64,000 nucleotides of DNA from Mytilus californianus (taxonomy: Eukaryota > Mollusca > Bivalvia > Mytilida > Mytilidae): assembly GCF_021869535.1 (NCBI RefSeq), contig NW_026262723.1, positions 86,120,324 to 86,184,323 on the forward strand, in the 5' to 3' direction. Under the pieces are notes generated by a model. It did no database searches. It had not been told where the DNA came from and saw only the letters and a list, made by a program, of their open reading frames with translations. The translations under genes and the position numbers were made by a program. This document shows, one piece after another, positions 1 to 12,839 of this stretch; the stretch's first letter is position 1, and every line of letters starts with the position of its first letter.

Positions 1-159
1 TTGATTGTCCCCTGTATCTTCATTTAAATGTGTATCATCATCGAATACTGTGTAGACTGAGTTAATCAGGGTATGTCATGAATAATCTAGCCTTTTCGTT
101 CCTTTGCTATAACTAAACTAAATGATGCGTTTGTTGTTGGAAAGTCTATATAAAATTTA

Positions 160-350
160 GAATGTGTGGTATGATTGCCAATGATCAACTATCCAATAGA
201 CACAAATGACGTAAAGAAAGCAACTAATAGGTCACCGAACAACCTTCAAAAATTAGCTAAACTCATACTACATAGAAAGCTATTAAAAGCACCGACAGGA
301 CAAATGCAAAACAATTCAAACGAGAAAGCTTACGGCCTGGTGTATCACTG
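160..350 (+). repeat. Dispersed repeat family A
   Basis: Shares AGGTCACCGAACAACCTTCA and CAATTCAAACGAGAAAGC with copies at 4825-4985, 58138-58235 and, inverted, 46600-46815. I recall this family as abundant in mussels; that is memory, not a search. Confidence 0.7.
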
Positions 351-1956
351 AATTACAGGGGACAGCCACATACGGAATGTGGCGGGTTTATTAAACAGGG
401 TTTGTTGCACCCAACCATCCCCTTACTTGGGACAGTAGTGTAACAGCAAAACATCAGCAGAACAAACTATAACGATAAGTTCAAAAAGGCTTGGCTCATC
501 AGATAGACACGAAACACACACAAAATGAAAATAAAAAACAAAAATGGAAAATGGAAAAAGGATAAAGTATCGCACTTCCTGGAAGCTAGTTCAAAGCAAA
601 TAACAACTAATAAAGGGGCTTAGATAACAATTAGTACATATCCAATGGATGCAGTGTACATACGTTATAAACAGACAGAAACAAAATATGGTTTCGGTTC
701 ATGGACTTGTTGATTACCACTCTCTTGCAAATACACCCCAAATAACTATGACGAGCTAGAAGTCTATTCCTTTTTGATTTTTGTATGTTGCGACTTCACA
801 CGATGTCGCACTTTGTAAGCCAGATTTACCAAAAAAGAAAAATAGCAAAAATACCGAACTCCAAGGAAAATTCAAAAACGGAAAGTCCCTTATCAAAATG
901 CAACATCAAAAGCTTAAACACATCAAACGAATGGAAAATAGAACCTTTTCTATGCTATCCAGTTAAACTTAAAATTAAGGATACTACAGGAACAGTTTGG
1001 TCTGTTTCATTTTTAGACTTTGAACCTCGAAACTGACAGTGAGGGTCGGTTGTGAACTAACTTTTACAACAATAAAAACTTCTTCCTTATTCCAGTTGTG
1101 AATGAACTATCTATTTACTATGAAGCAACATTCTAGCAGCACCTGAATATTGAGAACATGACTCCGATGATTGAGTTTCTTAGTAGTGTGTCTTTCATAG
1201 AATGTTGCGCCTGAAGAGGAAGTTATTGATTAAACCAACGGTTATTAATGGTAAATCTGAAGTCATTTTTAGAACTTTTTTATAAACTCTACCATCATTT
1301 CGTTCACCGTTATAGATTATCTGCATCGATGACCACGTGTATGTGCCATCTGCAGTAGTCACAATTGCGTTTGTCTCCTACTACATTTACAACCGGATTA
1401 TCCGATTAGTGTCCCTTTTTGGACAGTACAGTTGAGCAATTGCCTGTACAGAGAAGCAACTATTTCAACCGTTAAATTTGAGTTATTGGATAAAATTTCA
1501 AATTCATATCAATCATTGTGGTTAGTAATCAAAGTACTGAAGAACTGAACATCGGATGACTGCAAGTTCTTGTGGATAGTCACAAGCACTTGTCTCAGAG
1601 AAAAAAAATCACATCTCTATACCTGAAAGTGAGGTTAATGTACAGATATAAGTTTTTTTTCTTAGACAAAATCGTGCGTGGATGATAAATAAATGACAGG
1701 GAATTCAACCTCACCGTAATAAATATGATATTGAAGTGATACAAATCAGTATACTCTAGTTTGTTGTTATATATTATATTAATATTTGTATATTACAGTT
1801 ACATGTATATATAACTTTCATCCATTTGTATACCATTCTATTCTACTATATTAATAATAGTGCAGTGCAAGTGCATGGTGGACACTCTTCTGTAATAATT
1901 CGATTTTTCTAATAGATTGGATTTCAGTAGGCATTCATATTTTCCTGCCAAACTTT
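351..1956. other. No feature recognised
   Basis: AT-rich sequence. Two short overlapping frames near 781-1036 look random. I see no gene, RNA or clear repeat. Confidence 0.6.
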
Positions 1957-2024
1957 CAATCTCCCATGCAGAGTTATCGGTCCTTGAGAGAGAGCGAGGA
2001 CCGATAACGCTGCATGGGAGATTG
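1957..2024. repeat. Near-perfect hairpin, 28-bp arms
   Basis: CAATCTCCCATGCAG and TTATCGGTCCT pair with AGGACCGATAA and CTGCATGGGAGATTG-like sequence around a 12-base GA-rich loop. It may be the centre of a small foldback element or a structured RNA. No flanking gene. Confidence 0.8.
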
Positions 2025-4065
2025 CAAACGTTCTTGAGATATTCTTCCGCATGCGTTAACACACATTTTCTGTACGTGTGCATAGATATTAAAGATTTTT
2101 TACTTATATATATATTTTTATAACGACAAAACATTTTCATATTATTAATTTATGTTCTAAAAAAATATTTTTAGGAGTATCCGTTTAAAAAATGAATTTA
2201 TAACAAGCGATGAGGAAAGTTATTTTGCACTCGATAATGTCCGCGTATTTATCATGTTTATAGATCTGTTACAATCCCAACACGAAAGTTACGTAATGGA
2301 AATCTAGGCGACAGCAATGCATCGGAATGCCCTCACGGTCATCCGATATAAAAATGATGATCCAACACTATAGTCATTTCAAGATAGGTCTCAGTATTAC
2401 TTTTCTTAAACAAAAAATGTTAATATGAAAAGCTTTGAAATGAAATGTGGTTAAATTCATGTCTAATATTCTCTCTAAAGTATATGAGAAACTGTAGTAT
2501 TTCAGCCATCACATTGTCTGGCATATCTATTCGGCCAATATAAAAAACATGTGTTTTTCATTTAGACTTGTACATAATGTGCCTTAGTGAATTTCATGTT
2601 GTGATACTGTCAAGAGTAATGAAAACCCATAAAATGGAAGGCTAAACTAAAAATTCCAGGTGTAAATTGTACGTAAAAAAATCAACAACCTTTTTAACAA
2701 GCTTGAAAAGAGTGATTTGTCATTGTGCAAATCGTTTATATTTTTTTATAGAATAAGTATTTTTCATGATATTTCATGAAAAATTGTAACATTTAGATAC
2801 GTATATATCGTATATATTTATAAAAAAGAAGTATAGTTATTTAGTATACTTATAAGTTTTCTCTACAAATATTTCTAAATTCTACGTCATGTCTCTATGC
2901 TTAGCTGCATCGATCATCATCAAATCATGCCCTCCAGTTGGTGTTGTAAATTTCCGTGATCATTGAGATTTAAGTAATCATTAAAAGCGTCTAAAATATT
3001 TTCAGACATGCTTGTCAAAACCTGATCCGATTAAATCAATCTGACAGCGGTTCATTTGACTATTTGTATCAGTTACTTGTCAATTATCTTAATGACGTGT
3101 CTTTTGTGGTGATGACTTTGTGTCAATCAAGTTGTTTCTTGGAAAATTAGCAGTATTCAGAGTGCAACAATCTGCAAAAAGGAAGTTGCAATTTATTTTG
3201 GTTAATTGGTTCTTATTAACTAAAAAATCCTTTAATCTGATCTTTTTTATTATCGTTTGTGGTATCCAATAATAGTTTTTTTTATCACCTTCATGTTGTG
3301 ATAATTTATGTTAAAATAACTTATATTGCAAATATTTAAAGGCGTAATAATATTTTAGTTTAGAAATTGTTACGTTATTCAAATGATGAACAATCCCTAA
3401 ATATTTCGAAACAACTTGTGCTTCTTTGGAGCAGACATCCGTCGTTTGTGCCAACGTCATTTTTACACATTATAAAGTAAATAAATTCAAAAAATCATAG
3501 TGAACAAGAGTTCTAATGTACTGTGACCTCGTTATTTTACCTCTGATATAAATCTTCTTTTTGTTTGGATCATGATGTTGTCTCTTTCTTCGACTTATGT
3601 TTTTTAGATTGTCCCTATGGTATCTTCATGCTTTATCAATCATGAAGAGGATACTCAGTTTGTTCAAAGTTCAATATTTTAATAAAATCACAAGGCTACT
3701 CAAACACATAGATGCAAGATGTAGTGGCTTTAGATGTATGTGTGAAATGCGGTTAGTGCTAACTTCCTTATCAAAAATATAACATGCGCATTTTATGCTT
3801 TACTTTATCTTTTATAGGGTATTGTTATAGGCAATCTTAAGTATAATTTTAAAAAGTAGACAGAAAAGCGTCATATCCTTTCTTTTCCAAAAAATATATC
3901 GTTCAATCCCTCGTTTTTGTTCATTTTAAAAGGAGATGGACAGTTAAAACACGTGGTCACGTGCGAAAGAAAGTCAAACATAACAACCCTGCAACGCTTC
4001 GAACGATTGTCTTCATATAAAATATTAGATTGAAATTCTGCTTGTCCTTTGGTTTTAAATTTAGG
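2025..4065. other. No feature recognised
   Basis: AT-rich intergenic DNA with stop codons in all frames at short intervals. Confidence 0.6.
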
Positions 4066-4235
4066 GAACACCAGTTTAATTCAATTAATCAGTCTTTGGT
4101 TTTCTATGTTGTGTTTTGTGTACTGTTGTTTGTCTGTTTGTCTTTTTCCTTTTTTAGCCAAGTTATTGTCAGTTTATTTTCGACTCATGAATTTAAATGT
4201 TCCTTTGGTATCCTTCGCCTCTCTTTTGAAAAGGC
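4066..4235 (+). repeat. Probable dispersed repeat
   Basis: The stretch with TCTTTGGTTTTCTATGTTGT and TTTATTTTCGACTCATGA resembles a repeat I recall from mussel and scallop DNA. There is only this copy in the window. The two overlapping open frames here are probably not genes. Confidence 0.4.
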
Positions 4236-4824
4236 TGACAATTGTCGTCTTTTACATGCAACCAAGAATTTAATCATATACAAAATGTATACTCTGCCAA
4301 AAAGAAACGCTTAATCTTTTTTAAAAGTAAAGTTGACAATAAATGAATGAAAATTGAATATTTAAATATGTAAGCAATGAGCTATTAAAGGTGTATCAAA
4401 AAGTACAAAATGCCGGAACGATTAATTTGGCTACTTGCCAATTGTATTTTTCAAAACCTGAAAAATGAAGGTTGCAGTTACCGTGCAGAAAAACTGTAAG
4501 TCGTTAATTTCTTATGAACTATTGGATTAATCATCCCTGAAACGGTCGTAAAACTTTCATTTCAATCTTGTGTGATATTACGTATTATGCATTTATAAAA
4601 TGCACGATGCAATGAAACAAGTTTTTCATAGCATAAAAGACCATGAAACAATTCATTTCCTTTTCTTTTTCTTTTTCTTTTTTCTTTTGCTTTTATTTAC
4701 TTAATTTTTTTTTTGGTACTTACTTTATAAATTAAATTCCTTTATTTCCTATAATGTTATAAGATAACAAAGATAGCAAATTAAATAATAAGAAAAAACG
4801 TAAACTAAAAAAATAAGGCAATGT

Positions 4825-4985
4825 TATATAATGCCAATGAGACAACTATCCATCAAACGACCAAAGAACAAGGATGTAAACAAATGGATGTCACCGTACA
4901 GCCTTCAACAATGAGCAAAACCATACCAGTAAGCCATAAAGGGTCTCGGTTACCAAAATGCGAAACAATACAACAAAGAAAACAA
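4825..4985 (+). repeat. Dispersed repeat family A
   Basis: AATGAGACAACTATCCATCA and GTACAGCCTTCAACAATGAG are typical of the family; plus orientation. Confidence 0.75.
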
Positions 4986-5265
4986 CCTGATGTGTAGTTT
5001 TAAAGTGTTTATTCCATATCAAACCTTTTCCCGACTTGCATGTCCACTGTTAGCAGAATTTGGAACACGAAGTTGTCGTTTGAGTTGTTTTAGTCGTTTA
5101 TTTACTCTCTTATTGACATATAGCTCACCGTCCTCTTTCATTCATATAAATGTAGATGGAAAATTAGAGAGGGTAATAAAGAGCATTATTCAAAGTTACT
5201 CCTTTATTAATTGCTGTTGAAAATATGTGCAATTTCTTGAGCCTTCTTCTTGTATATTACGTCCC

Positions 5266-5550
5266 GTTGTCACTATCAAAGTTTTCTTGGTCAAAGTTTT
5301 TGGTGGATTTTTTTATAGTGACAACCGTCAAAGAAAACTTTGATCAAAAACATTGACGGACTTTGATTGAATAGAATCTCATCCTATTTTTCTTGAAACT
5401 TGGATGGACTTGGACGGGAATTTTCCAATCAAAGGGCAGTTTTTTCTTGACCAGTTTTGAATGAAAACTTTGATAGTAACAAAAGATGACTTGGACCAAG
5501 TTTACACGGTAAATGAAAATTTTGACCAAGCTAACTTTGATAGTGACAAC
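5266..5550. mobile_element. MITE with ~36-bp terminal inverted repeats
   Basis: Begins GTTGTCACTATCAAAGTT and ends with AACTTTGATAGTGACAAC. Further copies of the ACTTTGATNA block occur inside, so the element is built from repeated end-like motifs. Confidence 0.8.
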
Positions 5551-5626
5551 CTGGCTTTATTTGGATATATTTGTTGATGCAAGTAATTAGTGGAAAAGGT
5601 TGTGTTCTGTTGATATTAATTTGCTA

Positions 5627-5725
5627 CAAAGAAACATCAAGAGAAAGACAGTTTGACTGTCTCCATCTTAATCAAAGTAACACGTGATTGGCGCACTAAT
5701 ATAACAATTGTAAGGTTTCTTAACT
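5627..5725 (+). repeat. Dispersed repeat, copy 1
   Basis: GACTGTCTCCATCTTAATCA and ACACGTGATTGGCGCA are shared with 7437-7545 in the same orientation. Confidence 0.7.
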
Positions 5726-6616
5726 TTCTGTTAGAAAACAAAAAAATAAAGAAATTTGAATTTAGTCGTTAACGTAAAACATAAGATCCAAAACGTTTTT
5801 ATGGAAAATTGTTAGGTTCACTCACCTTCCAGATATTTTTTTAAATGCGTATTGTTTGTTACCTTGTTGGTGTGATTTTTTTCTAATCTAACTCGTTCAC
5901 GCTATATCCTATGCTTCCTTTGTTGACGATAATCTGGCTGGTAAGCTGGCATTATCATGATACGATATTGTGTTCTTAACATTATATCGATGACAATTGA
6001 TCTTTCAGCTAAACTTATATTGTGTTATCACATAACATATGCTCTTTACTTATAATTGGTATAATATTTCATAGTTTCAAAATTATCAAAAACAATACCG
6101 TAAATACAAGTGTCCATTACATGCTAGATTATTTGATAATGTTTAGCAGTACTGGTCTGGCACCAACTTGTCTGATTCATACTGACTGAGAAAGTGCAAA
6201 AAAAAACAACTGTTCTATATGCTAATGATAGACGGTCTATTTTATATCTATTTTCAATCTCATTTACGAAATTAATTCCAATAAGTATAACAGATTATCT
6301 ACTGTCAACTCATTGTCTGGCCACTGAGTTTCGAAAGGTGAACATTTTTAATTTTAGTTTTGCTTCAAAGACTTTGTTTTTAAATATAAATTTAATTATT
6401 TGTATTTCAATAAGAAACCATATTTATAGTAAGGAATCGTTTAAGTAGAATATAAATAAAAAGACATTTGTTTCTCACATTATAATCTCTTTTCTGATGG
6501 AATAATAATTCTAATTATAACCACTTGAGTTCTTTGAAAAATGAAAATTAACTTGCTCAGAAGATTCTTTGGAAAGCTATTTACATTTGATTCTAGTAAC
6601 AATATTTCATAGTTAT

Positions 6617-6936
6617 TACAACTTTTCTATAAAAGCATGCAAAGTTAACCTTTGATCAACTTGCTTGCTATGTTTGTTTGGATGTTTGTAAACAACAGGT
6701 AGGTAGTCTATTTCAGTCTGTTTACTATATACTGGAATTTGATTGGACAATAAACATTAACTTCATTTAAATGTTAAGGTTCACATTGTATGTCAATTTT
6801 TATTGTCCAATCAAATACCAGTATATATTAAACAGACTGAAACTCCGCCTACCCTTTTGTTTACAAACATCCAAGCAAACATAGCAAGCAAGTCGATCAA
6901 AGGTTTGCTTTGCATGCTTTTATAGAAAAGCTGTAA
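6617..6936. mobile_element. MITE with long (~145 bp) terminal inverted repeats
   Basis: Left arm from TTACAACTTTTCTATAAAAG to TTGATTGGACAATAAA. The right arm is its reverse complement with a few changes. The arms make up nearly the whole 320-bp element; no coding capacity. Confidence 0.88.
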
Positions 6937-7436
6937 ATTAAGGACTGTTTATTATATAAAGTTATACACAAAGAACCTAGTGGAGTTGTTGCAAGGTTCT
7001 TGTTTTGTCATTTTCAAATATTTTTTACATGATATGGCTTCTATTTTGATATGTTCATACAAAACACGTCTTCAAAATGATCTCTTCTACTTAGTAACGT
7101 CATAATTTTCAACAACAAAAAAATCAAACAAACAATCAAACAAACAAACAGACAAGCAAGAACCAAAACATCAGGACTACTAAAAATCAAATAAGCTAAG
7201 ACATGAATAGTTCGTGCTGTTTTTGTCGATATTTTAACAATGATTTTGGAAAATTTTATATGTTTAAGTCATATCAGCGGATAGAACAATTAGCAAACTA
7301 ATAGTTTAAGAAATCTGGATACCAAATAGACGGGATTTCTACACTTGCCTTGATTATATCTGACATTATCTAAGAATCCAGAAGCCATGCCAAATTTAAA
7401 CCAACTTTCTATACTTAACCTGATCATGAAGGATTT

Positions 7437-7545
7437 GCTACAAGGAAAAATCAAGGGCAAGACAGTTTTTCTGTCTCCTTCTTAATAAAAAAAAAACACG
7501 TGATTGGCGCATCAATATTGAGTTTGAAAAATCGTAAAGTAATAT
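7437..7545 (+). repeat. Dispersed repeat, copy 2
   Basis: Matches 5627-5725 over about 90 bases, including ACACGTGATTGGCGCAT. Confidence 0.7.
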
Positions 7546-9737
7546 AAAAATAATGAACTTTTAAAATCTAAAAATTAAAGCTGATCAGTCGGGTGTTGAT
7601 TGTTGCTGTTGTACTTTGTTGTATTTTTGGCGATTCTAGCTGTCGACCCTTTTTGTATTATTAAGTAAGCAATCAGATGTTTACTTGTATCTCGGGAATT
7701 TAAAAATATTAATACCTAATAGACGATTATCCAGCATTGAAGACTTCGCGATGACCCACAACTTTCTATATAGATTAATTTGTATTGTTGGGTTGCGTTC
7801 TCATTGACGTTTACTCCCACAGTCGTCTTCTGCTAATAGTTAAATATACCGTGTCTAAAATTGGTTTCGAGTGACCTCTAAAAAATAATTTTGCATTTGA
7901 TCAAGTTCTGATTTTTAAATGTATGAATGGATATTACTATGACTGAAAGATCGATGATTAGCCAAATTGAAATTTCCAAAACTTTGGAATTTTTTTTTAA
8001 CAATTATCATATGCATAACTGAATGAAAGAAATATGATATGAAATGCTACCAGAATGTCTAAATACCAAACAAGAAGGACAATAATGAGCTCAATCTTGA
8101 ATGGCACCAAAAATGTTCGTGGCTCAATATCGTTAAAAACCATGCTATTTAAGGAATTATCTCTGCCCTTGTAACTATTGATTTTAATGTGAAGATATCA
8201 TGAATACAAGAAATAAATTTAAGTATTAACCCTTGGTTACCCTCCTACTCATCAATTTACTGTCATTATGTTTTGATCATAACTTGATGGCCTATCAGTA
8301 ATTATTGTTTAATAATCTGTCAAACGACTTAGCTTTAATTTGAAGAAATTGATGCGAAACATATTGTTTAGTTGGGTATAATTTTTTACTCATTTAGAAC
8401 TGTATATTGATTTGCTTCTTATGGCATATCGTGTTGTTTTCAAAATCATAAGACTTATTATTCAAGACAACCGTCGATTAAATGGTGTGTCTGCTGGAAA
8501 TCCAAGATATATTATTTATTTACTTATTTTCACAGATATACCGCACTTGAAGCCACAACCACTTCTTTTCCACATTTATAACTTTACCGAATGCGACTTA
8601 TCATCGGATTTTATTTGAAATGAGTGATATGACGGTGCCACAAGTACAGCTTTAACTGGTTATCCTTATGGAGCACTTCGTCCCCAGTGTTTTGAAGGGT
8701 TTGTGTTGCTCAATGCTTGGTTTACTGCGTGGTGTTATGTGGAAGGAACTTTGTTTGTCCGTCCTTTGTCTTCGACTTCTATTTCCGCCCTTTGTGTTTT
8801 CTCCCTTTTTACCAACTTAGTAAAGTCCATCAAATGCGGCCTTCCAGTTTGGGTTATGTCTCTCTGATTGTTGGCGCTGAGTTTTAGGTTGCTAATAATT
8901 GTATGGTCAGAAAATAACTTATCCAATTTCACCCTTCTGCCTACATTCCCTTATTTGGTATCGCTAAATATTTAATACTTAGACAATTATTGCAAAATGT
9001 TGTTTTTCTTTTTTGTGATCAAAACATTTCTTGCATAATAGTAATCATGGTATCTAACAAGTGCGAAAGTCAGTTATTTTTCACAATTGGAAAGGTAGAA
9101 AATAGCAATCTTATCAAGGTTATTCACATACTCAGATGTAATAATTTTATTGTTCAAACCAAAGGCATGGAAATACAATAGACAAGCACTTCGTCAATAA
9201 AGCAATTTATCGAAGTACTGCCAATAATAGTAGTTTTATCATTCAAATTACTAAAGTACGGCGTAGGATCAATTCCGGCTAGCCCGAAACAAAAAAGCAA
9301 CTTCCAGTCGAAAATTATCTTCACAGGTATGATAGGTCAGTTACTGACATGGTTCAATGTCAAAGGTATTTGTTTAACGTCTCTTAATTGACAATATCAT
9401 AGTAATTGTCTCCATTTTTATCTTTTATTAAAAAGTACAAACTACTTCAAATTCAGAACGATTACAACAAGAGAGAATTATTGACAAATATTGTTTACAG
9501 GATGCTGTAGAGTTTCGTATTCAGATTTTCATGGAACTCCTTGAGGATAACCGCCATACTTTTTTCATTTTTTTTTGTTATTTTAGTTTCCTTCTTCTGT
9601 TTATCTGTATGACACTTTTTCTTTCTTCTCGCACGTTTCTCTCATCTTTATGACATCCTATGTTCTATGTATCTAATAAGTAAGTGTTCCCTTGCATTTT
9701 TAGTAACTTATTTCTTACTTGTGAACAATAAAATTGA
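7546..9737. other. No gene; possible old repeat scraps
   Basis: TCTCATTGACGTTTACTCCC at about 7800 looks like a repeat end. Otherwise nothing is recognisable; small frames at 8412, 8735 and 8990 have no protein-like features. Confidence 0.55.
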
Positions 9738-9815
9738 GCATGGAAATGGGGAATATGTCAAGGAGACAACAACCCGACCAAAGAGCAGAAAACAGCCGAA
9801 GGCCACCAATAGGTC
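9738..9815 (+). repeat. Dispersed repeat family B, fragment
   Basis: GGGAATATGTCAAGGAGACA and GCCGAAGGCCACCAAT mirror the end of 51480-51995. Confidence 0.7.
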
Positions 9816-9965
9816 TTCAAAATTCGTTATTGATACATTTACGTTTCTGCGCAGGCAGGTTGATTTTGGAAATAAATGTTCTTGCCTGGTAAGAACTTTG
9901 AAAAAATAATGATAAGCAATGTTTTCAAAACATTCTTTTCTTTCTTAACTATTTCAACATTTCAA

Positions 9966-9987
9966 CCCCCCCCCCCCCCCCCCCCCC
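9966..9987 (+). repeat. Poly-C tract
   Basis: 22 C in a row, followed by T. Length in the assembly may be inexact. Confidence 0.95.
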
Positions 9988-11336
9988 TTTTTCACCACCT
10001 CTCCCCGTTTTGCAACAAAAATCTCCTAAAATGTATTATTTTCATGTATTATCATGAAACAAATAAGATGTGGGATAAATGTGCTTGAAATAGAAATTTC
10101 ATGAGGTTACAGAAGAAAAAAAACCACATAACGACTATTCGAGACAATGGCTTGGCGAGTTCGGTCATAATGAATTTATGGTTCCATTTTAATATGATTT
10201 CATTGTTCATTACTTTGGTCTTCAGAATGATAAGTTGTGGTTAATTGTTTCCTGTAATGTCATGTCGTGAGAAACATGCATCAATTCGAGTCAATTACGA
10301 GAATTATCCACAGATTTGTAATACGATGCTGTAATTTGACAAAATTAGTTTTATAGCAGTGTTTTGGATTTTCAAAATATTAGTGATTAAATTCCACCTT
10401 GAGCTTGGTTTATTGTTAAGAAAATGTCGAATATTGAAAATTGCTGTTAATCTTCGTCGGATTTAGGAATGAAATTGTTAGTCTATTTATGCAGCGTTCA
10501 TAATAAGAATATGTTCTTATGTAATTTTAAATCAAGCAGATTTCTTTAAATTTTAAGCAGTTACAAATCTGCAAGTTTCAAAATAAACGGAAATTGTACT
10601 AAAATAAATGTGCAAGCTTAAGATTCTAATAGAATTGTATGGCCAATTATCAAAATAGACTAATCATTTTGCACTTTCCGAATAAAGTTCATGTGTATTG
10701 TTGTTATGCTACTTCATTCGTCTGTCCGTTGTTTTTTTTTTTTTCGTTCTTCACATTTTCTTGTGACGTAAAGTCTTATTTCATGTCTGGGTCTTTACGG
10801 ATTCTTTTTTTTTTCATATATAAAATTGTAGATGACTAGTAGGATTATTATTTTGAGAGACCATAAAATTTCGAGAGTCATTTCTTTATAGAATTATAAA
10901 CGTGTCTGCGTATTTATACATCCCAATTGTCAAGAAGCCACTCCTCCCAGTTAGCTAGCATTTCAGGCAGTCGGATCATAAACTTGATGACTTTAACCGC
11001 ATGAAAATCCTAGTGATTGAACAGAACATTCACTGGATTGATGCCCAGCGACAGGTTCAAGAAAGCTTCTTGATAAAGGAACTAAATGAACTTCAACCAA
11101 ACGGCATTAACAGGAAGTACTAGCAGTTTGAAAGATTGGCTCTTCTATTATTTTAAAGACATTTATACAAACAACTACATTCTGGCAAATTGGAATGTAT
11201 AGTTACGCAACCACGTTTATAGAGTATTGAGTTTTGTTTTATTTGATGAAGTTCAATATTTTGGATTAAATCAATAGTCCAAAATTACCTGTATTACTGA
11301 TCTATTTTCCACGAACAACTAGTATTGTTAAAATTA
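9988..11336. other. No feature recognised
   Basis: AT-rich DNA. No coding signal. Confidence 0.55.
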
Positions 11337-11380
11337 TTGACACTGACGAAGGCTCATTGTTCAGCCGAAATATTTGTCAA
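11337..11380 (+). ncRNA. Hammerhead-like motif, atypical
   Basis: Stem I TTGACA/TGTCAA pairs over six bases around CTGACGA, stem II GGCT/AGCC, and GAAA followed by a tiny ATAT stem III. The departure from a standard hammerhead is one extra A between the core and stem II, so cleavage is uncertain. Such motifs occur in Penelope-like elements and animal retrozymes. Confidence 0.45.
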
Positions 11381-11404
11381 AACGTGACGATTTTATAACG
11401 TATC

Positions 11405-11492
11405 TTCGTATATTACCATCTTATATTATCTTATATTAGTACCGTTGCGCGAATCTTTAGACTTATATATTTATATATAAATATATATATAT
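11405..11492 (+). repeat. Lead segment of TA-flanked modular element
   Basis: The segment ATTAGTACCGTTGC followed by AATCTTTAGAC and a TA run is found both here and at 19335-19395. Here it leads into a satellite unit; there it leads into a tRNA-like SINE. This is a modular architecture with an exchangeable core, as described for bivalve pearl-type elements. Confidence 0.6.
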
Positions 11493-11985
11493 CCTATTTC
11501 GACTCTTCAAAATTCAAGAGTCTATCCTAAATTGAGGTAAATTATATGGCCTTCCAAATACCGTTTCGATTCCTAACATCACTGAAGAGACATTAATTGT
11601 CGAAATCCGGATATGGTGTACTAAAAATTTTTGCACCTTTTGTTTGCGGTATACCATCTTTTCCGCAAGTTTGTTGGTTTCTGTTTGGTATTAAATTATT
11701 ATAAAGATCCATTTGTTACATCTGGTGATCCGTTTATTTGGCAATCGCAAATGGCAGTCAGCAGGGTTTAAGAACATTTGTTGTTCGACCTGTTAGTCAA
11801 ATGCGTTTTGTTAAAATATACTTTTTTCACTTTTTTGGTCTTTTGGAAAATGTTGTTTGTGCTGTATTTAGACCCCTCTACCAAGAAATTTATTTTGCAT
11901 GCACACGTATGAAAATTGCGGTTTTTATCCAACGCAATCATAGGTTTGAACGTTGTTTTCAATTTAGACTTGTTTATATATATAT
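11490..11985 (+). repeat. Solo unit of the ~538-bp satellite, flanked by TA microsatellites
   Basis: Nearly a full satellite monomer in plus orientation, bounded on both sides by runs of TA. It carries one intact hammerhead motif. Open frames inside it on both strands are by-products of the repeat and not genes. Confidence 0.85.
11576..11619 (+). ncRNA. Hammerhead ribozyme motif, type I (solo satellite unit)
   Basis: Stem I is ACATCA with TGGTGT. The core CTGAAGA is followed by stem II GACA/TGTC with loop TTAAT, then GAAA. Stem III is the self-complementary ATCCGGAT, and A is the cleavage residue. All conserved core bases (CUGANGA, GAAA, U before the cleavage base) are present. The palindromic stem III is typical of hammerheads that act as dimers. 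Confidence 0.85.
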
Positions 11986-11999
11986 ATAACTACTCTAAA

Positions 12000-12230
12000 T
12001 ATCAGCACAACAATGTTAAATCTGCAAATTTGCGGAAGCAAATTTTTGTTCTTCCCTCGCTGGGTTTCGAACTCATGCTATTGGGATATTGAGACAACAC
12101 CGCCTGCACTGTGTCCAGCGTTCTAGACCAAACGGCCACCTAGACTGAACTTAAAATTCAGCTTTCGGTGGCCTAGTGTACCTTTCCTCGTCAGTAGAAT
12201 CTAGAGTTGTAACACAGTACATAATATATT
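12000..12230 (-). mobile_element. tRNA-derived SINE-like element
   Basis: Minus strand: a tRNA-like stretch with A-box-like GGTGGCCGTTTGG and B-box-like AGTTCGAAACC, followed by a small hairpin (AAATTTGC paired with GCAAATTT) and a TA run. It matches the elements at 12840-13060 and 19395-19720. Confidence 0.7.
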
Positions 12231-12567
12231 AGGCATGAAGATGGAATTGATTGCAGATTAGCTTAATCATCTATCGTAAAGGATCGTACGATACAGTCAC
12301 AGAAATAATTATTTTGATAAGTACGTCTTAACAAGTGACAACTTTACGACAGATCCATCTATTGGATCACCAGTGAAGGTGATACACGGCTGAAAACACA
12401 TATTATATTATATATATATATATAAAATGACTGAATAATAGCCAACGATAAATATTACGGGGCAATGGATCATATAACTATGATACAGTAAAATACAAAA
12501 TATAATATATAACCAGTCTAAAAGGGTACAACATCACATAAAAATAACAATAAAATGAACATATGTA

Positions 12568-12609
12568 ACTATAAATATTTCGGATAACAGATATCCTTCA
12601 TCGGTATGA
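12568..12609 (-). ncRNA. Degenerate hammerhead-like motif, left arm of inverted repeat
   Basis: Minus strand CCGATGA in place of CUGANGA, with stem II GGATA/TATCC and GAAATATTT. U4 is lost, so probably inactive. It is the mirror partner of 12736-12776. Confidence 0.35.
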
Positions 12610-12735
12610 TCACGATGTAAAATGAATCTTATCAACCTATTCTGATTATAAAACTATTGCTATAGTTTTATAATCAAAATAGGTTGCTATAGTTTTATAA
12701 TCAGAATAGGTTGATAAGATTCATGTTACATCGTG

Positions 12736-12776
12736 ATCATACTGATGAAGGATATCTGTTATCCGAAATATTTATA
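12736..12776 (+). ncRNA. Hammerhead-like motif, right arm of inverted repeat
   Basis: CTGATGA, one extra A, stem II GGATA/TATCC with loop TCTGT, then GAAA and ATAT. Stem I pairs over only three bases. Same type as the motif at 11337 but weaker. Confidence 0.4.
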
Positions 12777-12839
12777 GTTACATTTGTTCATTTTATTGTT
12801 ATTTTTTGGTGATGTTGTACCCTTTTAGACTGGTTATAT

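Larger units (their letters stand above)
12507..12838. repeat. Large inverted repeat (foldback), arms about 155 bp
   Basis: Two almost identical arms face each other around about 20 bases. Each outer end starts AACCAGTCTAAAAGGGTAC and each inner end has TAAAACTAT. Each arm holds a hammerhead-like motif, so this may be two Penelope-type terminal sequences joined head to head. Confidence 0.85.

Noticed and set aside
781-1036. Two overlapping small genes near the window start
   Set aside because: Short, with AT-driven composition, no splice signals or family resemblance.
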